Shown piece after piece: positions 44,181-52,387 of a stretch of DNA of 64,000 bases. How positions within the stretch are numbered: the first letter of the stretch is position 1; every line of letters begins with the position of its first letter. The DNA comes from Sulfuritalea sp. Its GTDB lineage: Bacteria > Pseudomonadota > Gammaproteobacteria > Burkholderiales > Rhodocyclaceae. The DNA is taken from NCBI GenBank assembly GCA_016712985.1, contig JADJQA010000005.1, positions 1 through 64,000 of the forward strand, in the 5' to 3' direction. The position numbers and the translations under genes were made by a program. The notes under the pieces are model-generated. The model was not told the origin of the DNA. It worked only from the letters and a program-made list of their open reading frames with translations, and ran no database searches.

Positions 44181-44879
44181 ATGAGCTACGTCATCCCCCC
44201 CGCCCCGATTCCCGCCGTGCCGGTCGCCGGCAGCGCCGACAGCTTTCCGGTGCGCCGCATCTACTGCGTCGGCCGCAACTACGCCGCGCACGCCCGCGAA
44301 ATGGGCTCCGACCCGACGCGGGAGGCGCCCTTCTTTTTCTGCAAGCCGGCCGATGCCGTGGTGCCGGTGGCGCCGGGCAGCACGGCGGATGTCGCCTATC
44401 CGCCGGAAACCGCCAACTACCACCATGAAGTCGAACTGGTGGTGGCCATCGGCAAGCGCGGACGGAACATCGCCGTCGACGCCGCCAACGAGCATGTCTG
44501 GGGCTATGCGGTCGGGCTCGACATGACGCGGCGCGACTTGCAGTTCGCCCTGCGCGACAAGGGGCGGCCGTGGGAACTCGGCAAGGCCTTCGACCAGTCG
44601 GCACCGATCGCAGCGCTGGTTCCCGCCAGCCGTAGCGGCCACCCGACGCGTGGCCGGGTCTGGCTCACGGCAAACGGCAAGATGAAGCAGGAAGGCGACC
44701 TGGCCGACATGATCTGGACGGTGCCGGAAACCATCGCCCACCTCTCGAAATATTTTGAACTTGCCCCCGGTGACCTGATCTATACGGGCACGCCCGAGGG
44801 CGTCGGCCCGGTGGTCAGGGGTGACACGCTCACAGGCGGCGTGGAGGGCATCGGCGAGCTGTCGATCTGCATCGTCTGA
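44181..44879 (+). CDS. Fumarylacetoacetate hydrolase family protein
   Basis: This 232-residue metal-dependent hydrolase has VRRIYCVGRNYAAHAREMGS, FFFCKPADAVV, YHHEVELVVAIGKRG (Glu ligands), GYAVGLDMTRRDLQ, and the end DLIYTGTPEGVGPVVRGD. The size and the FPVRRIYCVGRNY start are closest to fumarylpyruvate hydrolase (gentisate pathway, NagK type), but the substrate cannot be set from sequence alone. No ring-cleavage genes are adjacent. The ribosome site AAGGAA precedes the ATG at 44181. Confidence 0.88.
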   Translation: MSYVIPPAPIPAVPVAGSADSFPVRRIYCVGRNYAAHAREMGSDPTREAPFFFCKPADAVVPVAPGSTADVAYPPETANYHHEVELVVAIGKRGRNIAVDAANEHVWGYAVGLDMTRRDLQFALRDKGRPWELGKAFDQSAPIAALVPASRSGHPTRGRVWLTANGKMKQEGDLADMIWTVPETIAHLSKYFELAPGDLIYTGTPEGVGPVVRGDTLTGGVEGIGELSICIV

Positions 44880-44926
44880 GGTTGATCCTGGGGCGGACCG
44901 GACAGCGCATCCATTAGAATTGCGGC

Positions 44927-45470
44927 ATGCGCCATCAAATCCGCAAGTTGCTGCCCGACCATGAAGCGATAAGATCCAACCGCTGGTTCGCACCCTTCCA
45001 GAACACGTTGCTGCATCCGCGACTGTGGCATCTCAACCGCCGTTCCGCGGCGGGCGCAGTGGCGGCGGGCATGTTCTGCGGATTGATTCCCGGCCCGTTG
45101 CAGATGCTGGGCGCAGCGATTTGCGCGGTGGTGTTCCGCGTCAATCTGCCACTGGCCATGTTGACCACGTTCTACTCCAACCCCTTCACCATCGTCCCGC
45201 TTTACATCGTCGCCTTCGCCCTCGGACAGTGGGCCTTGCCCGGCGACGAGCGGCGCTTCGTGGCGCCGCCCGAGTTCGGCGCGGAAGGCCTGAGCGCCTG
45301 GATCCACGCGCTGATCGACTGGATGATCGGCCTCGGTGCGCCGCTGGCCCTGGGACTGGTGCTGCTCGCCTTGGGCCCTCGCCGTCGCCAGCTATTTCGG
45401 CATTCGGCTGGCCTGGCGGATTTACCTGGTACGCGCCTGGCATCGACGACGCAAGCGGGTCGCCTCATGA
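44927..45470 (+). CDS. DUF2062 membrane protein, frameshifted near the end
   Basis: The protein starts MRHQIRKLLPDHEAIRSNRW and has the DUF2062 core: RSAAGAVAAGMFCGLIPGPL, then MLTTFYSNPFTIVPLYIVAF. Near 45376 a GGG run shifts the frame. Removing one G restores LLALALAVASYFGIRLAWRI and a basic end (YLVRAWHRRRKRVAS) with a stop at 45468-45470, about 180 residues. It is a predicted inner-membrane protein of unknown role. It begins 47 bases after the FAA hydrolase gene. Confidence 0.8.
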
Positions 45471-45602
45471 TCTCTGACGATGCCAGGGTTTACCAAGTCG
45501 CAGCGTTGCAGGCGAGCAGCGCCGGCGACACCCAATGACACGCGGGCACTGCGCCCGGCAAATCACGGCCTCCTTTCGGTGGCGGGCCGGGCGCCCGGCA
45601 AA

Positions 45603-46265
45603 CTAGGCCAGCACGCCGTCCTGCAAGTGCAAGACCCGCGCCGCACGCGCGGCCAAGTCCATGTCGTGCGTCACCAGAACCAGCGCCGCGCGATGTTCCC
45701 GGCAGAGCTCCAGCAGCAGGCCGAACACGGCATTAGCGGCGCCGCGATCCAGATTGCCGGTCGGCTCGTCGGCCAGCAGGCAGGCCGGCTCGGTGACCAG
45801 GGCACGGGCCACCGCCACGCGCTGCCGCTCGCCGCCGGAGAGTTCGCCGGGCCGGTGGGTCAGCCGATGGTCCAGACCGACGCGAGTGAGCACCGCGGCC
45901 GCCTGCTCCATCGCGGCGGCCCTCGGCATGCGCCTGATCAACAGGGGCATCGCGACGTTCTCCACGGCAGTGAATTCCATCAGCAGGTGATGGAACTGAT
46001 AGACGAATCCCAGCGACTGATTGCGCAGTTGTCCACGCTCCGCGTCGCCGACCGTGGCCAGGTCCCTGCCATGCAAAAGCACCCTGCCCGCCGTTGGCTT
46101 GTCCAGCCCGCCGGGCAGATGCAGCAGCGTGCTCTTGCCCGAACCGCTGGAGCCGACAATCGCCACCGTATCGCCGGCGCCGACTGTCAAATCGACCCCG
46201 CCGAGCACCGCAACCTCGGCCGCGCCCTGGCGGAACACCTTGCTAAGACCGTGGCACTCGAGCAC
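45603..46265 (-). CDS. lolD: Lipoprotein-releasing ABC transporter ATPase
   Basis: LolD powers release of lipoproteins from the inner membrane with LolC/E. Motifs are Walker A GSSGSGKST, Q-loop LGFVYQFHHLLMEFTAVENV, signature LSGGERQRVAVARAL, Walker B CLLADEPTGNLD, and H-loop LVTHDMDLA. I start at the GTG at 46265 (VLECHGLSKVFRQG), since the longer frame only translates repeat DNA. LLHLPGGLD has Pro where family members usually have Leu. Repeat-rich DNA (46270-46480) separates it from lolC. Confidence 0.92.
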   Translation of the reverse strand: MLECHGLSKVFRQGAAEVAVLGGVDLTVGAGDTVAIVGSSGSGKSTLLHLPGGLDKPTAGRVLLHGRDLATVGDAERGQLRNQSLGFVYQFHHLLMEFTAVENVAMPLLIRRMPRAAAMEQAAAVLTRVGLDHRLTHRPGELSGGERQRVAVARALVTEPACLLADEPTGNLDRGAANAVFGLLLELCREHRAALVLVTHDMDLAARAARVLHLQDGVLA

Positions 46266-46269
46266 AGCC

Positions 46270-46480
46270 GCGCCGCCGTCCCCCCCTTCACCGCTCCCTC
46301 GGGGAGCGGTCCGCCTGGTCACCCCCTCTCCCGGAGAGGGGGTTGGGGGGAGTGCCGTTACTTCCCCGTAGGGGTGCGCGCACCCCCTCCCGAGAGGGGT
46401 TGGGGAGGCCGTCACTTTCCCGTAGGGGTGCGCTTGCGCACCCCCTTTCGCGGAAAGCGGGCCGGGGGGAATGCTCTGCG
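46270..46480. repeat. C/G-tract repeats between lolC and lolD
   Basis: Repeated blocks of CCCCCTCTCCC...GGGAGAGGGGGT type appear, and two copies of a unit containing CCCGTAGGGGTGCGC and CACCCCCT (about 46364-46394 and 46418-46446). Similar tracts occur at 14772-14800 before recR. They are hairpin-forming intergenic repeats; the frame through them is not a credible protein. Confidence 0.55.
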
Positions 46481-46485
46481 AACGG

Positions 46486-47739
46486 TTACTCATAGCGCAG
46501 CGCCTCCGCGGGTTGCGTACGCGACGCGCGCCAGCTCGGATACAGCGTCGCCAGCAGCGTGAGGACGAAGGACACTACGCTGATCGTGCCGACATCCGAC
46601 CAGTGCAGGTCGGAGGGCAGATCGCTGATGTAATACACGTCCTTGGCCAGGAACTTCAGGCCCAGTACGTTCTCGAGCGCCGGCACCACGACATCAATAT
46701 TCAGCGCCGTGGCCACGCCCCCGGCAACACCGGCGGCAAGCCCCACCGCGCCGATCAGGGTGCCCTGCACAATGAAGATGGCCATGATGCTGCGCGGACT
46801 GGCGCCCAGGGTGCGCAGGATGGCAATGTCGGCGCGCTTGTCGGTCACCGCCATGACCAGGGTCGACACGATGTTGAAGGCCGCCACCGCAACGATCAGC
46901 AGCAGGATCAGGAACATCATTCGCTTTTCGATTTCGACGGCACGGAAGAAGTTCGCGTGGCTGCGCGTCCAGTCGCTGACCCCGGCGTCCGCATCGAGAT
47001 AGCGCAGCAATTCGCGGCCGATCTGCGGCGCCGCAAACAGGTCATCCACCTTCAGGCGCACGCCTGAAACCCTGTCATCCATGCGATACAGCTTTTGCGC
47101 ATCCGCCATGTGGATCAGCGCCAGGCCGGAATCGAACTCGAACATGCCGGCCTCGAAAACGCCCACCACGCGGAACTGCTTGACCCGCGGCAGGATCGCC
47201 GCCGGCGTCACCAGCCCCTGCGGCGCGAGCAGGGTCACCTTGTCGCCGGCCGTTGCCCGCAGCGCGTGTGCCAGCTCGCTGCCGAGCACGATGCCGAACT
47301 CGCCCGGCATCAACTGGGAGAGCTTGCCCGATTTCATGTGGCGGGCGAAGTCGGCCACCTTGTCTTCGGCCTCGGGCAGGATGCCGCGCACCATCACGCC
47401 GCGCACCTGGCCATCGTAACTGAGCATGCCCTGCGCCTGCACGTAGGGCGCCGCGGCCTTCACCCGCGGATGCCGCGCCACGCCTTGCACCACCTTCGCC
47501 CAGTCGGCCAGTTCGCCGCTTTCGCTGCTGATCTGGACATGGGAGACAACGCCGAGGATGCGCTCGCGCAGTTCCTTCTGGAAGCCGTTCATCACCGACA
47601 GGACCACGATCAGCGCCGCCACGCCGAGCGCCAGGCCGAGCATCGAGATCAGCGCGATGAAGGAGATGAAGCGGTTGGCGGCGCCTTCGCGCGGCTGGGC
47701 GCGCGTGTAGCGCAGGCCGATGAGGAGTTCGTAGTTCAT
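46486..47739 (-). CDS. lolC: Lipoprotein-releasing ABC transporter permease LolC/LolE
   Basis: This 417-residue permease has one N-terminal membrane helix (FISFIALISMLGLALGVAAL, then IVVLSVMNGFQKELRERIL), a large periplasmic domain, and three C-terminal helices (MFLILLLIVAVAAFNIVSTL, AIFIVQGTLIGAVGLAAGVA, ISVVSFVLTLLATLYPSWRA). It is the single LolC/E-type gene here, as in species with a LolF-like homodimer, and lies upstream of lolD. The end PAEALRYE is family-typical. Confidence 0.92.
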   Translation of the reverse strand: MNYELLIGLRYTRAQPREGAANRFISFIALISMLGLALGVAALIVVLSVMNGFQKELRERILGVVSHVQISSESGELADWAKVVQGVARHPRVKAAAPYVQAQGMLSYDGQVRGVMVRGILPEAEDKVADFARHMKSGKLSQLMPGEFGIVLGSELAHALRATAGDKVTLLAPQGLVTPAAILPRVKQFRVVGVFEAGMFEFDSGLALIHMADAQKLYRMDDRVSGVRLKVDDLFAAPQIGRELLRYLDADAGVSDWTRSHANFFRAVEIEKRMMFLILLLIVAVAAFNIVSTLVMAVTDKRADIAILRTLGASPRSIMAIFIVQGTLIGAVGLAAGVAGGVATALNIDVVVPALENVLGLKFLAKDVYYISDLPSDLHWSDVGTISVVSFVLTLLATLYPSWRASRTQPAEALRYE

Positions 47740-48067
47740 GCGCTATTTTCGGCTATCTGGAGTCCGTGAATGAAGATTCATTGTGCTGCGTAAAGATTCG
47801 AGTGGCTTGCTGCCTATGACCAACCGACCGTGTCTTCGTGCCCTGAAGAGCCATTCCCGCCTTGGGCCAAGGAAAGGAGTCAGGCGTCGTACAGCATCCT
47901 GTCTTGAATTTTGTGTTCTTTGCTTTAACCGTCATGCACTCTTACCTGACAGCGATCAATTAAGCCACTGGTGCAAATTCCTTGATGCGCTCCGCCCAGA
48001 ATTGCGCTAGACTTTCCATGTCGGGAGACAAAAATCGGCCCCGCGCCGTGTGGTGATTCGGTTCACC
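47740..48067. other. Intergenic region upstream of lolC
   Basis: This is 328 bases without a credible gene on either strand. It should hold the lolC promoter on the minus strand. I see no conserved RNA, repeat or strong hairpin in it. Confidence 0.5.
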
Positions 48068-48925
48068 CTATATCTCTCGATCCCTCATTCCAACACCCGC
48101 TCGACTCTCCTGAGTCAGCGGGTGTTCTTCATTGAAGATCACGGTATTGCCGCGGGGCTTGCCGCGCTGCTTGGGCGCGGGAAGGTCGAGGTCGATCACC
48201 TCGACGAACTGTTGCCACATCGCGCCGAGGAATCGTTCCTCGCCGCGCTCATAGAAACGCTGCAAGGCCCACAGAAAATAGTCGCAGGCTTGCAGGCCCG
48301 CATGCTCCCAGGGATAGGCGCTGCGAACCGTGGTGCCCTTGTGCGGTGCCAGCCCGAACTGACTTTCGAATTCCCGTTCCACTTCCGTCAGGGCCTCGGT
48401 CAGCAGGTGGGTGCGCGGCTTGTTGCCGCGCACGGCGAAGGTAATGTGGCGGTGGTGACCGAAGCGGCCGACGCGGGCGAACAGTGCACGCATCATGCTG
48501 TCGTACAACTCGTGGCCGTCGGCGCGGTAACGGTAGCCTGGCTCGGCGGCCTGCCGGGTGCGAACGGTCTCCAGCAATGCCAGCTTGTCCTTCACCACCG
48601 CAGAGAAGCGCACCCCATGCCGGCGCAGCACCCGGAACACATGCAGGCGCACCTCGGGTACATCGTCCTTGGCGTGGAAGAAACGTGCGGTCTTTTGCTG
48701 CGCGGCTTGCATCGAAGGAACGGAGTTCAGCAGCGGATCGGCCAGGAGTTCGACTCTTAAGCTTTCCAGATCGGCCGCCAGGGCCTCGGCATCGTCGACT
48801 TCCAGGCGGCCGACGATGAAGAAGCGCGACACGCCGTCCTCGCCAAGAAGTTCCTTGCCGAAGCGGCTGAACAGCGTGGAGTCGCCCGCCTCGTCGACAA
48901 AGTAGTGAAGTGGCATTTCGCTCAT
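48068..48925 (-). CDS. DUF3800 domain protein
   Basis: This 285-residue protein has the DUF3800 pattern: LHYFVDEAGDSTLFSRFG at the start (acidic D-E-A-G-D cluster), FSAVVKDKLALLE in the middle, and GLQACDYFLWALQRFYERGE at the end. The fold is RNase H-like with conserved acidic residues. The function is unknown, and the family is common in defence islands and mobile regions. The start at 48925 (MSEMPLHYF) follows GAGGTG. The 3' end contains a stable hairpin (AACACCCGCT with AGCGGGTGTT, 48090-48125) inside the coding sequence. Confidence 0.8.
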   Translation of the reverse strand: MSEMPLHYFVDEAGDSTLFSRFGKELLGEDGVSRFFIVGRLEVDDAEALAADLESLRVELLADPLLNSVPSMQAAQQKTARFFHAKDDVPEVRLHVFRVLRRHGVRFSAVVKDKLALLETVRTRQAAEPGYRYRADGHELYDSMMRALFARVGRFGHHRHITFAVRGNKPRTHLLTEALTEVEREFESQFGLAPHKGTTVRSAYPWEHAGLQACDYFLWALQRFYERGEERFLGAMWQQFVEVIDLDLPAPKQRGKPRGNTVIFNEEHPLTQESRAGVGMRDREI

Positions 48926-49126
48926 GTGCGGTGCACCTCGGTTCCGCGTCGTTGCAGCACACCGTTGCGCAACAGACTGGTAACAAGGCTTTTGACGGTG
49001 GCCTCGATGGTCGCTCTTGCGCACCATGGGGACCACCACTCGCCGGCGGTAACCGTCATACAACGATGATTGGACCAGTACCACGTAGGGAATATCGTCC
49101 CGATACTTTCCTGGATTCCGATGCAC
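48922..49126 (-). pseudogene. Truncated CcdB-like toxin
   Basis: Directly after ccdA the frame reads VRVQFDVHRNPGKYRDDIPY, then VVLVQSSLYDGYRRRVVVP, the first 44 or so residues of CcdB (a gyrase poison). No ATG is present; GTG 49126 is the nearest start. After MVRKS the CcdB sequence is lost and about 50 C-terminal residues, including the gyrase-binding end, are absent. The toxin should be inactive. Confidence 0.7.
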
Positions 49127-49150
49127 ATCGAATTGAACCCTGACGCTGGT

Positions 49151-49405
49151 TCAGAGAGTCGAATACTCGTCAGCGAATGACCCATGCCCTGCGTTGAAGG
49201 CGTCCCACAAGGAAATGGTCGCCTCAAGAGTCCCCGCCCTGGCCATGCGCTGCCGATGTTCGTGTTCGACATAGTCCGCAAGCAGCGACTCGACCACTCC
49301 GGAGAGATTGTTGGTCAGGCCGCGTAACTGAACAACCGGGTCTTCATTCAGAGTCAGATTTACCGGGCGCTTCCTGGCTTCGCTATTGAACGTTCTTGGC
49401 TTCAT
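49151..49405 (-). CDS. ccdA: CcdA-type antitoxin
   Basis: This 84-residue protein has the ribbon-helix-helix start KRPVNLTLNEDPVVQLRGLT, NNLSGVVESLLADYVEHEHR and the characteristic toxin-binding end SLWDAFNAGHGSFADEYSTL. It matches CcdA well. Its toxin gene immediately downstream is truncated, so this antitoxin is an orphan in practice. Confidence 0.88.
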   Translation of the reverse strand: MKPRTFNSEARKRPVNLTLNEDPVVQLRGLTNNLSGVVESLLADYVEHEHRQRMARAGTLEATISLWDAFNAGHGSFADEYSTL

Positions 49406-49540
49406 CGCAGACCTCCAATGCGCAGTATGTGCGCATGTTCATGAATGTTCCACCTCCGGATACCCACATTTCCCGCTCATGCCGTTTCCCACAGAACTCG
49501 AACACCGCCCCCCTCTCGCCCTGCAGGAAGGCGAACTGGC

Positions 49541-50707
49541 TCACGCAGGCGCCCCCAGTTCGGTCGCCAGCTCCTCGACGTACTTGAGATAGCTGAACAC
49601 GCGGCCGCGCTGGCGGTTCGTGACTTCACCCACGATGCCGATACGCTCCAGGTGCGCCAGCGACTTGTTGACCGTGGCCGGCGTGAGCCGCGTGGCCTTG
49701 ACCAGCGCGGCGGATGTCGCAATCGGCTGCCGCTGCAGCGCCTGGTGCACGTCGAGCGCCGACGCTGCCGCGCGCCCCAGGCCAGCAATGCGGTCGCGAT
49801 CCGCATTGACCAGCGCGAGCAAGGCATTCGCCGTCGCCACGGCCTGGGTCGCGCTGGCCTCGATGCCCTCGGCGAAGAAGTCGAGCCAGCGCTCCCAGTC
49901 CCCATGCAGGCGCACTTCGTTCAGCAGCTCGTAGTACAGCGCGCGATGCGTCTTGAAGAACAGGCTGGGGTAAAGCAGCGGCTCGCGCAACACGCCGTCG
50001 GCGACCAGTTGCAGCACGATCAGCAGCCGCCCAATGCGGCCGTTGCCGTCGAGGAAGGGGTGGATGGTCTCGAACTGCACGTGCGCGAGCGCCGCCTTGA
50101 TCAGCGGCGGCACAGGCTCGGGGTCGTCGTTGAGGAAGCGCTCGAGCGACGCCAGGCCATCCGGCACTGCGTCGGCCGGCGGCGGAACGAAAGCCGCGTT
50201 GCCGGGTCGGGTGCCGCCGATCCAGACCTGCGAGCGGCGCACCTCTCCGGGTGTCTTGCCCCGGCCGCCGGGGTGGCTCATCAGAACCTCATGCATCTCG
50301 CACAGCAGGCGCGTGCACAGCGGCAGCCCGCCGCGCAGCTTCTTCAGGCCACGTTCGAGCGCCGCCACGCAGCGGCTCACCGCGCGCGCATCCTCCACCG
50401 GTACGCCCGGCTGCTCGTCGATCTCGTACAGCAAGAGGTCCGCCAGCGAGGACTGGGTGCCCTCGATCTGCGAGGACAGCACCGCCTCCTTGCGCACGAA
50501 GCTGTAGAGCAGCAGCGCCGCGTTGGGCAGCAGCGCGGTGACCGCGTCCAGCCGCCCGAGCGCCACCAGCGCCGCGTCGAAGCGCCGGCGCAGGTCGGCC
50601 GACCACACGACCGGCGGCTCGGGCGGCAGCGGCAATGGCACGAAGGCTTGGAAGGGCTCGCCGGCGGTCGTGACGGTGACGTAGCGGCCGGGCGCGGGTC
50701 GGTGCAT
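49541..50707 (-). CDS. Fic family AMP-transferase with HTH C-terminus
   Basis: This 388-residue protein has the Fic core motif HPFLDGNGRIGR (about 215-226) for nucleotide transfer. An N-terminal inhibitory helix carries the (S/T)xxxE(G/N) motif SSQIEG (S78-E82-G83), so it is the self-inhibited class. A C-terminal winged helix is suggested by LVKATRLTPATVNKSLAHLE, then RIGIVGEVTNRQRGRVFSY. Such proteins are often transcription-linked or toxin-like. It lies downstream of nothing obvious and next to TA debris. Confidence 0.9.
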   Translation of the reverse strand: MHRPAPGRYVTVTTAGEPFQAFVPLPLPPEPPVVWSADLRRRFDAALVALGRLDAVTALLPNAALLLYSFVRKEAVLSSQIEGTQSSLADLLLYEIDEQPGVPVEDARAVSRCVAALERGLKKLRGGLPLCTRLLCEMHEVLMSHPGGRGKTPGEVRRSQVWIGGTRPGNAAFVPPPADAVPDGLASLERFLNDDPEPVPPLIKAALAHVQFETIHPFLDGNGRIGRLLIVLQLVADGVLREPLLYPSLFFKTHRALYYELLNEVRLHGDWERWLDFFAEGIEASATQAVATANALLALVNADRDRIAGLGRAAASALDVHQALQRQPIATSAALVKATRLTPATVNKSLAHLERIGIVGEVTNRQRGRVFSYLKYVEELATELGAPA

Positions 50708-50992
50708 GCGAGGTGGAACCTATAACAAGAATCGTCGTTATTTTAGGTTGACTTGGCAACGTAAATCAATAACCGCGGCTGTTATAGAGGGCGCGGCGCC
50801 CTCGCTGCAGAGGGATTGCTTCCGGGTTTGCAACCGGCGATGTTGCGGTTGCAAATGCGGAGTCGACGAAGCGCTTACAGATCCATTGCTTACGCGGGTC
50901 TGGCCATATCCCGATCGCGGATCCCATGGCCAAGACTCCCCGAGCTTGCAATCCGCCGGATCAGCGTCCATTCGCCATGCCGGGCTCATCGA
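50708..50992. other. Non-coding accessory stretch
   Basis: AT-rich sequence at 50720-50790 upstream of the Fic gene is the likely promoter region. A short hairpin GGGCGCGGCGCCC is at 50789-50801. No gene is supported. Confidence 0.4.
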
Positions 50993-51315
50993 TCACTGGC
51001 TCATGAACGTTCCACCTTCGGATACCCGCATTTTGATCTCATGCCGTCTCCACAGCGCGCGGATGGGAACGGCATACAGGCCGTCGCCGAATCCGGCGCT
51101 AATTTCTCCGTCGTGCAACACGACGCCGGCGGCGAAGCGCTGGCCGGCGGCATCCTTCAGCTTGCGCAGGCCGCGGAAGTCGGCCGCGGTCACGGTAGCC
51201 GAGGCCTTTACTTCCACGCCGGCCACCTCGGCCGGCGCCGTGCTCCAGCACGATATCGACTCCCGGCGCCGTCCTTGTCGCGATAGTGGTGGAAGCTCTC
51301 GGCGGGATCGCCGGC
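50993..51315 (-). pseudogene. C-terminal scrap of a DUF4143-type ATPase
   Basis: The minus strand reads SFHHYRDKDGAG, then (one frame over) VAGVEVKASATVTAADFRGL, RKLKDAAGQRFAAGVVLHDG and LYAVPIRALW. This is the same C-terminal nuclease-like end seen at 28084-28330 (GIEVKAGATVRGGDLGGLRK). Everything upstream is missing and a frameshift is present. It is a remnant only. Confidence 0.65.
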
Positions 51316-51358
51316 GCCGCCGCGATTTGCCGCTAAGGCCGCGTGTTAACATCCGGCC

Positions 51359-52387
51359 ATGCTGACGCTCATCGTGCCTGGCCTGATCTGGACGCGCCAG
51401 GCGCTCGCCGACCTCACCTACGACCTGCCCCTGCTCGCGTTTGCCACCCTGCTGGGCCGAGGACGGCTGCTGCACCGCCCGCCCCAGGGCACTGCCGCGA
51501 CCCTCGCCGAGGTGGCCGGACTCAACGCTCCGCTGCCTGTCGCCGCCCTGCGCCGCCTTGCGCTGCGGCAGCCCTCCGCTCCCCATGATGACGGCGACTG
51601 GCTGTGCCTCGACCCGGTGCGGCTGCGCCTCACGGAACGTACGATGATCGTCGATGATCCCCGCGGCTTGAACCTCACCGCGAAAGAAGCGGCTGCCCTT
51701 GCCGTGTCACTGGCGCCGACTCTGGCCGAACTCGGTGAGCTCGAAGTCGTCTCGCCACAGGCATGGAACCTGCGGCTTGCTGCCGGCGCGCCCGCCACTG
51801 CGGCCTTTGCCGCCCTGCCCGACGCCATCGGTCGCGCCGCCACCGCGCTGCCGCTGGATTCAGCCTATGCGCCCTGGCGCCACGCCATCAGCGAGGCGCA
51901 GATGCTGTTGCATGGCCACCCGGTGAACCAGGCACGCGAAGCCACCGGGCAGCCGCTGGTGAATTCGCTGTGGCCCTGGGGCGGCGGTCGGCTGCCCGAA
52001 TTCGACGACAGCGCCGGCGCCAGCGCACATGCCGCGCTGTGGTCCAACGACCCCGTCGCGCAAGGCATCGCCCGACTGCTGCGGATCGAAAGCGGCGCGC
52101 TGCCAACGCGCTTCGCCGGCACGGGCGGCCGCAGGACACTGGCCATCCATGACGCCCTCGAACATCCCGCCCGCTTCGGCGATGCGCTGGCCTGGCGCGA
52201 CGAGCTGGCGCGCTTCGAAGCCGACTGGCTGGCGCCCGCGCTCGAAGCGCTGCGCGGCGGTCGACTAGACGCCCTGCGCCTGCTCGCCCCCGGCGATCTC
52301 GCCGCAGTCGAATTGCGGATCAGTCGCCATGACACATGGAAGTTCTGGCGCAAGCCGGGTGCACTGACCGCATTGGGACCGCCATGA
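51359..52387 (+). CDS. RpfE-type protein, phosphoglycerate mutase-like
   Basis: This 342-residue protein starts LTLIVPGLIWTRQALADLTY and has WRHAISEAQMLLHGHPVNQA, LVNSLWPWGGGRLPEF and WFRDELARFEADWLAP-like segments. That pattern belongs to the RpfE family, annotated as regulatory or phosphoglycerate mutase-like and typically encoded before recJ in beta- and gammaproteobacteria. Biochemical role is unproven. The stop overlaps the recJ start by 4 bases. Confidence 0.8.
   Translation: MLTLIVPGLIWTRQALADLTYDLPLLAFATLLGRGRLLHRPPQGTAATLAEVAGLNAPLPVAALRRLALRQPSAPHDDGDWLCLDPVRLRLTERTMIVDDPRGLNLTAKEAAALAVSLAPTLAELGELEVVSPQAWNLRLAAGAPATAAFAALPDAIGRAATALPLDSAYAPWRHAISEAQMLLHGHPVNQAREATGQPLVNSLWPWGGGRLPEFDDSAGASAHAALWSNDPVAQGIARLLRIESGALPTRFAGTGGRRTLAIHDALEHPARFGDALAWRDELARFEADWLAPALEALRGGRLDALRLLAPGDLAAVELRISRHDTWKFWRKPGALTALGPP

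Noticed and set aside
46266..46493. A 76-residue N-terminal extension of LolD
   Set aside because: It translates intergenic C/G repeats; the ATPase domain begins at the GTG at 46265.
48090..48125. A terminator hairpin upstream of the DUF3800 stop
   Set aside because: It lies inside the coding end of the gene and lacks a following T-run.
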